Assembly (NCBI GenBank): GCA_947074265.1 | Contig: CAMTPD010000166.1 | Span: 1 to 5,192 of the forward strand | DNA: 5,192 bases | Source of the DNA: an uncultured Porphyromonadaceae bacterium | GTDB lineage: Bacteria; Bacteroidota; Bacteroidia; Bacteroidales; CAMTPD01 | Direction: 5' to 3' | Shown: positions 1-5,192 of the stretch, piece after piece | How positions within the stretch are numbered: the stretch's first letter is position 1 | Layout of the letters: each line of letters starts with the position of its first letter | Made by a program: the position numbers and the translations under genes | The notes under the pieces: generated by a model | The model's input: only the letters and a program-made list of their open reading frames with translations | Told to the model about the DNA's origin: nothing | Databases searched by the model: none

Positions 1-310
1 CTTAATCTGTCATCTTGATCCAAACGCAAGTTTCCAAATCGAACTAACAATTAAGAAAGGACGTGGATACGTTCCTGCAGATGAAAATAGAGAATCTACT
101 GAAGAGGATCTACACGCTGTAGCGATCGACTCTAACTTTACTCCAATCCGTAATGTTAAATACACGATTGAGAACTATCGCGTAGAACAAAAGACAGACT
201 ACGAAAAACTAGTTCTTGAGATTGCTACCGATGGATCAATTCATCCTAAGGAAGCTCTAAAAGAGGCTGCAAAAATTCTTATTCACCACTTCATGCTATT
301 TTCTGACTAG
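1..310 (+). CDS. rpoA: RNA polymerase alpha subunit, N-terminal domain part (5' end outside window; ends at in-frame TAG)
   Basis: The reading frame enters from the left edge (first full codon at 2) and encodes the second half of the alpha N-terminal domain, which dimerises and binds beta and beta' during polymerase assembly. Recognisable stretches are [41 protein letters not shown], and the closing helix [22 protein letters not shown]. The frame then meets TAG at 308-310. The same frame continues without further stops through an acidic linker into the C-terminal domain at 374-610, so this is one ancestral gene interrupted by one codon. I recall that Bacteroidota relatives have Glu at this place (GAG would need one G-to-T change). 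E. coli alpha truncated near residue 235, roughly this boundary, still assembles polymerase, so an N-terminal-domain-only product could be partly functional. A sequence error is equally possible. Confidence 0.9.
   Translation, partial: LICHLDPNASFQIELTIKKGRGYVPADENRESTEEDLHAVAIDSNFTPIRNVKYTIENYRVEQKTDYEKLVLEIATDGSIHPKEALKEAAKILIHHFMLFSD
308..310 (+). other. In-frame TAG interrupting rpoA at the alpha NTD/linker junction
   Basis: The codon after SD in HFMLFSD is TAG, followed immediately in frame by [19 protein letters not shown] and an intact C-terminal domain. No insertion or deletion is needed to restore the gene, only one base. All other codons in this stretch read as normal RpoA. Confidence 0.9.
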
Positions 311-373
311 AAAATTGCAATCGAAAATACCGATGCAGACAGCAACGAAGAGTTTGATGAAGAAGTATTGCAT

Positions 374-610
374 ATGCGTCAATTGCTTAAAACTAAACTT
401 GTCGATATGGACTTGTCTGTACGTGCATTGAACTGTTTGAAAGCAGCCGACGTTGAAACTTTGGGCGAGCTAGTGAAATTCAATAAAAATGACCTATTGA
501 AGTTCAGAAACTTCGGTAAGAAGTCATTGACTGAATTGGATGAGTTGCTTGAGAGCTTGAACCTTTCATTCGGTATGGATATCACGAAATATAAATTAGA
601 TAAAGAGTAA
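374..610 (+). CDS. rpoA: RNA polymerase alpha subunit, C-terminal domain part (downstream of the in-frame TAG)
   Basis: This is the rest of rpoA in the same frame as the N-terminal part. The linker (311-373) is acidic ([14 protein letters not shown]). The domain shows the helix-hairpin-helix fold signatures: [10 protein letters not shown], whose Arg matches the DNA-contacting Arg265 of E. coli, and [13 protein letters not shown], matching the second DNA-contact loop. It binds UP-element DNA and activators. The start at ATG 374 is my choice for a separately translated piece; TTG at 368 is the alternative. No Shine-Dalgarno is visible, but the upstream purine-rich run (gatgaagaag) could allow internal initiation. 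In an intact gene there would be no start here. It ends 4 nt before rplQ, so the two are cotranscribed. Whether the domain is made as a free protein, made by readthrough, or joined in the true sequence cannot be told from here. Confidence 0.85.
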   Translation: MRQLLKTKLVDMDLSVRALNCLKAADVETLGELVKFNKNDLLKFRNFGKKSLTELDELLESLNLSFGMDITKYKLDKE

Positions 611-614
611 AGCG

Positions 615-1082
615 ATGAGACATAATAAGAAATTCAACCATTTGGGTCGTACTAATACTCACCGTGCAGCTATGCTTTCTAACATGGCCTCTTCTTTGAT
701 CAAGCACAAGAGGATTTTTACTACGACTGCAAAAGCTAAAGCACTACGCGTATTTGTAGAGCCAATCATTACTAAAGCAAAAGAAGACACTACTCATTCA
801 AGACGTCTTGTTTTCAGATCTTTGCAAGATAAATATGCTGTTGACGAATTGTTCACAACAGTTGCTGTTAAAGTTGCTGACCGTCCAGGTGGATACACTC
901 GTATCATCAAAACTGGTAACCGTCTTGGTGACAACGCAGCAATGTGTTTTATCGAACTAGTTGACTTCAACGAAAACATGTTGAAAACTTCTGCACCTAA
1001 AAAAGCAACTAGAACACGTCGTTCTAAGAAAAAAGAAGCAGCTCCAGCTGCTGAAGTTGCAGCAGAAGCTTCTGCAGAATAA
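615..1082 (+). CDS. rplQ: 50S ribosomal protein L17 (bL17)
   Basis: This is a large-subunit ribosomal protein lying near the peptide exit tunnel region of 23S rRNA. The 155-residue product opens with [20 protein letters not shown], the family N-terminus, followed by the conserved basic helix ([24 protein letters not shown]) and the core block [20 protein letters not shown] near residues 92-112. After about residue 122 comes an extension absent from the shorter E. coli protein: a Lys/Arg-rich stretch, then an Ala/Glu-rich tail (about residues 123-155), a style common in Bacteroidota. The ATG follows rpoA by only 4 nt, the usual rpoA-rplQ order at the end of the large ribosomal-protein operon, and a strong terminator follows 27 nt after the stop. 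The gene has no interruption, in contrast to rpoA just upstream. Confidence 0.97.
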   Translation: MRHNKKFNHLGRTNTHRAAMLSNMASSLIKHKRIFTTTAKAKALRVFVEPIITKAKEDTTHSRRLVFRSLQDKYAVDELFTTVAVKVADRPGGYTRIIKTGNRLGDNAAMCFIELVDFNENMLKTSAPKKATRTRRSKKKEAAPAAEVAAEASAE

Positions 1083-1109
1083 GATTTATCCCATATATCT
1101 TATAAAGTC

Positions 1110-1146
1110 AAAAGGCCGTCTCTTAGAGATGGCCTTTTCTTTTTTA
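1110..1146 (+). terminator. Rho-independent terminator of the rpoA-rplQ operon
   Basis: Inverted repeat: AAAAGGCC-GTCTC (1110-1122), loop TTA, then GAGAT-GGCCTTTT (1126-1138). This gives 13 pairs with one G-U, followed by CTTTTTT. It ends transcription 27 nt after the rplQ stop. Confidence 0.93.
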
Positions 1147-2796
<1,650 letters not shown>

Positions 2797-2828
2797 TAAC
2801 TTGTTAATAGTATAATTTACATTCATAC

Positions 2829-2870
2829 AAAAGGCTGAGAGCATCGATTGCTTTCGGCCTTTTCTATTTT
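2829..2870 (+). terminator. Rho-independent terminator of eno
   Basis: Stem AAAAGGC-TGAGAGCA (2829-2843) pairs with TGCTTTCG-GCCTTTT (2849-2863), 15 pairs including two G-U, with a 5-nt loop. The T-run continues into CTATTTT. The AAAAGGC/GCCTTTT base of the stem resembles that of the rplQ and rplS terminators. Confidence 0.9.
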
Positions 2871-2995
2871 CTAGGCCATTGTTAATAACCATATCCGCAA
2901 CCAAAACAAAAACAGTTTGTTTCAATTATACATTGATCAGCTATTTACGCTTTACAATACAAACATAAACAACAAGCAACAAACACAATTGTAAG
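2871..2995 (+). other. Leader of the decarboxylase beta gene; promoter not clear
   Basis: This A/T-rich spacer must carry the oadB promoter. The best Bacteroidota-style candidate is TTTG at 2916-2919 with TATTTACG at 2942-2949 (22-nt gap), but the -7 part misses two of its six fixed bases, so I do not call it. The region just before the start codon (2956-2993) is rich in A and C (acaaac, aacaac) and lacks a Shine-Dalgarno. Confidence 0.3.
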
Positions 2996-4030
2996 ATGGA
3001 TGCACTTGGTTTATCCTCGATATTCGAGGGCGCATTTTCGATAACCTTCGGACAGGTTGGAATGATAATCATTGGATGTGTATTGATCTATCTGGCCATT
3101 CGCAAGCAGTACGAACCCACACTTCTTCTGCCCATCGGCTTTGGAACCATCCTTGCCAATATCCCATTCTCTTCGGCCATTGGTGTAGACGGAGCCTTGA
3201 CAACATTATTCAATTTCGGGATTGTAACCGAGTTGTTCCCATTGCTTATCTTCATTGCCGTTGGAGCGATGATAGACTTTTCGCCGTTGTTTAAAAACCC
3301 ATTCCTATTATTGTTTGGAGCAGCCGCCCAGTTTGGAATCTTCTTTACCATGTCTGCGGCCACACTCATGGGCTTCGACCTCAAAGAAGCAGCCTCGATC
3401 GGGATTATCGGAGCAGCCGACGGACCTACCTCCATTTACGTTGCATCCCGCTTTGCAGAGAATTTACTAGGCCCTATTTCCGTAGCCGCCTATTCCTATA
3501 TGGCACTTGTACCCATTATTCAGCCACCGGTAATCAAAGCACTTACCACGAAAGCAGAGCGACAAATCCGCATGGAAGGAAGTCCGAAAGTCATATCCAA
3601 GACCAGTCTCATTCTGTTTCCAATCCTGGTAACCATCGTAGCCGGTATCATGGCACCATCGTCGGTAGCATTGATCGGATTTTTGATGTTCGGGAACTTG
3701 GTACGTGAGTGCGGTGTGTTGAACAAGTTATCCTTGGCAGCACAAAACGAGCTATCCTCCATTGTGAGTTTGCTATTGGGTATTACCATTGCAAGCACCA
3801 TGACAGCAGATAAATTCCTATCCGTTTCTACGTTGATGATTATATCATTAGGACTCGTTGCATTTGTCTTCGATACTGCCGGAGGTGTATTGTTTGCCAA
3901 ATTGCTAAACATCTTCTTGCCATCCCATCTCAAAGTGAACCCGATGGTTGGAGCTGCCGGAATCTCCGCTTTCCCAATGTCGGCACGTGTTATTCACAAG
4001 CTGGGACAAGAAGCCGACCCTACCAACTAA
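2996..4030 (+). CDS. oadB: Na+-pumping decarboxylase beta subunit (oxaloacetate/methylmalonyl-CoA/glutaconyl-CoA type), cut short by in-frame TAA
   Basis: This is the integral membrane subunit that decarboxylates carboxybiotin and couples this to Na+ export. The frame gives 344 mostly hydrophobic residues with many membrane helices. Family blocks: IYLAIRKQYEPTLLLPIGFGTILANIP near the N-terminus, IGAADGPTS (Asp142, matching the essential Asp of K. pneumoniae OadB), AYSYMALVPIIQPPV (165-179), LTTKAER, LFGNL-type MFGNLVRECGV, LLGIT, and FDTAGGVLFAKL. It ends ...EADPTN at TAA 4028-4030, just before the conserved last Na+-site helix, which is still encoded in frame at 4031-4126. The restored length would be 376 residues, normal for the family. 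Without the tail I expect no activity. The substrate (oxaloacetate, methylmalonyl-CoA or another) cannot be told from beta alone. An OadG-like peptide follows. Confidence 0.88.
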   Translation: MDALGLSSIFEGAFSITFGQVGMIIIGCVLIYLAIRKQYEPTLLLPIGFGTILANIPFSSAIGVDGALTTLFNFGIVTELFPLLIFIAVGAMIDFSPLFKNPFLLLFGAAAQFGIFFTMSAATLMGFDLKEAASIGIIGAADGPTSIYVASRFAENLLGPISVAAYSYMALVPIIQPPVIKALTTKAERQIRMEGSPKVISKTSLILFPILVTIVAGIMAPSSVALIGFLMFGNLVRECGVLNKLSLAAQNELSSIVSLLLGITIASTMTADKFLSVSTLMIISLGLVAFVFDTAGGVLFAKLLNIFLPSHLKVNPMVGAAGISAFPMSARVIHKLGQEADPTN

Positions 4031-4126
4031 CTGCTCATGCCCGCCGTGATTGCTAACGTTGCCGGGCCAATCGGCTCGGTTATTGCCGGAGGATTTATTC
4101 TTTCGCTTATTCCTTTGTTTTCATAA
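4031..4126 (+). pseudogene. Detached C-terminal tail of the decarboxylase beta subunit
   Basis: Directly after the TAA, the same frame encodes 31 more residues (LLMPAVIANVAGPIGS ... ILSLIPLFS) and then TAA at 4124-4126. In characterised beta subunits the matching block (LLMHA...NVAG..GS) is the last transmembrane helix and carries residues needed for Na+ transport, so this was part of the same gene. Two places look abnormal from memory of the family: Pro instead of the near-invariant His after LLM, and Pro in NVAGP where many members have Gln or Val. The tail has no start codon context of its own except ATG 4037, and no independent function is likely. Confidence 0.8.
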
Positions 4127-4159
4127 TCACGATCGTCAAAACAATAAATACGCGGTAAA

Positions 4160-4276
4160 ATGAATGCCAATTTAATCAGCGCTCTTGAAGTAACGGTTAT
4201 TACCATGCTTGGAATCGTTGTGTTTATGCTACTGTTTTACAGTATCATCAAACTACTCGACAAGTATTGTAAGTAA
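4160..4276 (+). CDS. OadG-like small membrane peptide (38 residues)
   Basis: A 38-residue product beginning MNANLISALEVTVITMLGIV: a short amphipathic N-terminus, a single membrane segment (about residues 10-31, VTVITMLGIVVFMLLFYSIIKLL), then a basic end, DKYCK. The pattern (L..AL.VTV..MG-like, hydrophobic core, IKLL) matches the N-terminal helix of OadG/MmdD-type gamma subunits, which anchor the carboxyltransferase to the beta subunit. Full-length gamma subunits are about 80-100 residues with a soluble tail that is missing here, so this is a minimal version; short OadG-related proteins are known, as far as I recall. It sits 33 nt after the end of the full beta frame on the same strand, which supports the role and cotranscription. 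The leader (acgcggtaaa) has no strong ribosome-binding site. The codon pattern is ordinary and the frame is intact, unlike its upstream neighbour. Confidence 0.68.
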   Translation: MNANLISALEVTVITMLGIVVFMLLFYSIIKLLDKYCK

Positions 4277-4315
4277 CATCCTTGCAACGAACAAAAATAA
4301 ACTATGCATAGATCG

Positions 4316-4491
4316 AATCGTGAGGTCGGCACCTGACGATTCAAAACACATGAAGATAAAATCGTCAGGTGCCGACCTGACGATTTTCTTTTCATTATAA
4401 CAGAATCGTTCGATCGGCATCGAACGATTTAAACCTAGTGAAGACTAAATTGTTCGATGCCCATCAAACGATTCAGTCTTCACTAGATTTG
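4316..4491. repeat. Array of four 26-bp palindromes at exact 44-nt spacing, alternating orientation
   Basis: Palindromes begin at 4316, 4360, 4404 and 4448, each 26 bp and each followed by an 18-nt spacer. Each reads AATCGT-N5-loop-N5'-ACGATT, with N5 and N5' complementary. Units 1 and 2: N5 = GAGGT or CAGGT, loops CGGC and GCCG; unit 2 is the reverse complement of unit 1 with one mismatch. Units 3 and 4: N5 = TCGAT, loops CGGC and GCCC; reverse complements with three mismatches. The spacers also alternate: the spacer at 4430-4447 equals the reverse complement of 4474-4491 at 15 of 18 positions, and the spacer at 4342-4359 shares TGAAGA with 4430-4447. The array lies between convergent transcription units (oadB-oadG and rplS). 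It resembles REP/BIME-type intergenic palindromes in layout but not in any sequence I recognise. Confidence 0.9.
4360..4395 (+). terminator. Probable terminator of the decarboxylase unit (second palindrome of the array plus T-run)
   Basis: Unit 2 of the array is a perfect 11-bp hairpin, AATCGTCAGGT-GCCG-ACCTGACGATT (4360-4385), followed directly by TTCTTTTCATT. The stem end plus tail reads TTTTCTTTT, so it should act as an intrinsic terminator about 85 nt after the OadG-like gene. It is the only one of the four units with a T-rich tail on the + strand. Confidence 0.55.
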
Positions 4492-4578
4492 AAAATAAAG
4501 GTCGCTATAAACAAAAAGAGGAAGTACAAAAACGAGATTGAGATGCTATAAAGATTATTCAAGAGTTGGGTTGATGGC
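4492..4578. other. Spacer between palindrome array and rplS terminator, nothing recognised
   Basis: This is A-rich DNA (aaaataaag, aaaaagaggaag) without a reading frame, hairpin or promoter that I can support. Confidence 0.5.
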
Positions 4579-4615
4579 AAAAGAAAAGGCCGGCAGGAAT
4601 AATCCTGTCGGCCTT
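4579..4615 (-). terminator. Rho-independent terminator of rplS
   Basis: On the - strand, AAGGCCGACAGGA (from 4615-4603) pairs with TCCTGCCGGCCTT (4598-4586): 13 positions with one non-Watson-Crick pair, a 4-nt loop, and a TTTTCTTTT tail (complement of 4587-4579). It lies 25 nt after the rplS stop. Confidence 0.92.
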
Positions 4616-4640
4616 GTATCTTTTAGCTTTGAAGCAAAGA

Positions 4641-4994
4641 TTAGCGAACAACGCGTCTTTCTTTGATTCTCGCTTTTTTACCTGTAAGTGCACGAAGGTA
4701 ATAAAGCTTAGCTCTACGAACTTTACCGTATTTGTTAACAGTGATGCTATCGATGAATGGAGAATCCATAGGGAAGATTCTTTCTACACCAATGTTGTCT
4801 GACATCTTACGTACAGTGAAACGTTTTTTGCCACCGTGTCCAGAGATACGGATAACAACGCCTCTATACTGCTGGATACGTTCTTTGTTACCCTCAGTAA
4901 TACGATAAGCTACAGTGATAGTATCACCGCTTCTGAACTTTGGAAGTTCTTTGCCGCTAGCAAGTGCTTGCTCTGCAATTTTAATTAAATCCAT
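4641..4994 (-). CDS. rplS: 50S ribosomal protein L19 (bL19)
   Basis: This is a large-subunit protein at the 30S-50S interface, next to L14. It has 117 residues, the standard length. Family blocks: FRSGDTITVAYRITEGNKERIQQYRGVVI (about 20-48), then RFTVRKMSDNIGVERIFPMDSPFIDSI (about 58-84), and the basic C-terminus GKVRRAKLYYLRALTGKKARIKE (about 90-112). ATG 4994-4992 (MDLIKIAEQAL) gives the usual N-terminus; the leader (aaaaaagctatacaaag on the - strand) is A-rich without a clear Shine-Dalgarno, as usual in Bacteroidota. In many bacteria rplS follows rpsP-rimM-trmD, but here nothing precedes it for at least 198 nt, and it has its own promoter candidate and terminator, so it looks monocistronic. 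Reading frame intact. Confidence 0.97.
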   Translation of the reverse strand: MDLIKIAEQALASGKELPKFRSGDTITVAYRITEGNKERIQQYRGVVIRISGHGGKKRFTVRKMSDNIGVERIFPMDSPFIDSITVNKYGKVRRAKLYYLRALTGKKARIKERRVVR

Positions 4995-5081
4995 CTTTGT
5001 ATAGCTTTTTTAATTGATTATTTTTCCCAACGCAATGTAACGGGCTACTTATTCAACCGACAGAGATTGCGCAAAGCGGTG

Positions 5082-5113
5082 CAAAGAAACGAAATATTTG
5101 GAAGATAAGCAAA
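5082..5113 (-). promoter_or_regulatory. Candidate Bacteroidota-type promoter of rplS
   Basis: On the - strand: TTTG (complement of 5113-5110), a gap of exactly 20 nt, then TTTCTTTG (complement of 5089-5082). The phylum consensus is TTTG, 19-21 nt, TAnnTTTG, so only one fixed base differs. Transcription would begin near 5075, giving a leader of about 80 nt. Confidence 0.5.
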
Positions 5114-5141
5114 CAGAAAGCTTTAATTTACAGCAAGTCTG

Positions 5142-5188
5142 GTCTTAAAAAAGAATATCGTACATACCCACTGTCTTAAAGAAGAATA
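5142..5188. repeat. Two 16-bp direct repeats, 31-nt period
   Basis: GTCTTAAAAAAGAATA (5142-5157) and GTCTTAAAGAAGAATA (5173-5188) differ at one base, with 15 nt between them. They lie upstream of the rplS promoter candidate and run towards the window edge, so further copies could lie outside. Confidence 0.5.
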
Positions 5189-5192
5189 GAAG

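Noticed and set aside
2916..2949. TTTG plus TATTTACG as oadB promoter
   Set aside because: The -7 element misses two fixed bases and the gap of 22 is long; not better than chance in such A/T-rich DNA.
4302..4311. Palindrome CTATGCATAG as part of the array
   Set aside because: It lacks the AATCGT ends and the 44-nt phase; probably coincidence.
4209..4400. 63-residue + strand reading frame running through the palindromes
   Set aside because: It overlaps the OadG-like gene in another frame, and its composition follows the palindromes; no protein-like pattern.
4316..4473. Integron attC sites
   Set aside because: No GTTRRRY or RYYYAAC core sites, and the hairpins lack the paired simple sites and gene cassettes.
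4316..4491. CRISPR array
   Set aside because: The repeats differ inside the stem, alternate in orientation, and the 18-nt spacers are related to one another and too short; no cas gene is seen.
5068..5085. Ribosomal-protein autoregulatory leader for rplS (TTGCGC/GTGCAA hairpin)
   Set aside because: It is only six pairs, overlaps the promoter candidate, and I know no L19 leader motif in this phylum that it matches.

Overview
The window looks like chromosomal DNA of a fermentative member of the Bacteroidota, probably Bacteroidales. The proteins read like that group's RpoA, L17, enolase and L19. Start codons lack clear Shine-Dalgarno sequences and follow A/T-rich leaders. The best promoter (for rplS) has the TTTG ... 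TAnnTTTG layout of that phylum. This assignment is from memory of the families, not from a search.

Layout. (1) 1-1146, + strand: the end of a ribosomal-protein operon, with the 3' part of rpoA (RNA polymerase alpha), then rplQ (L17), then a strong terminator. The rpoA frame has an in-frame TAG at 308-310, exactly between the assembly domain and the C-terminal DNA/activator-binding domain. (2) 1147-1506: a gene-free stretch with several small hairpins. (3) 1507-2870: eno (enolase), complete, with its own terminator. (4) 2996-4276: a probable two-gene unit for a membrane Na+-pumping decarboxylase, with the beta subunit (oadB/mmdB/gcdB type) and a 38-residue OadG-like membrane peptide. The beta subunit has an in-frame TAA at 4028-4030 that removes its last, highly conserved helix, although the frame stays open and recognisable to 4126. 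(5) 4316-4491: an array of four 26-bp palindromes at exactly 44-nt spacing in alternating orientation. (6) 4579-5113, - strand: rplS (L19) with promoter and terminator, converging on the array.

Function. rpoA, rplQ and rplS are information-processing genes. Enolase is glycolytic, and a Na+-pumping decarboxylase would fit a succinate/propionate-type fermentation, but the carboxyltransferase and biotin-carrier subunits are not in the window.

Most worth checking: the palindrome array, which shows compensatory changes in its stems, and the two nonsense codons in otherwise intact conserved genes. The nonsense codons may be real (split alpha, decaying pump) or sequence errors; the sequence alone cannot decide.
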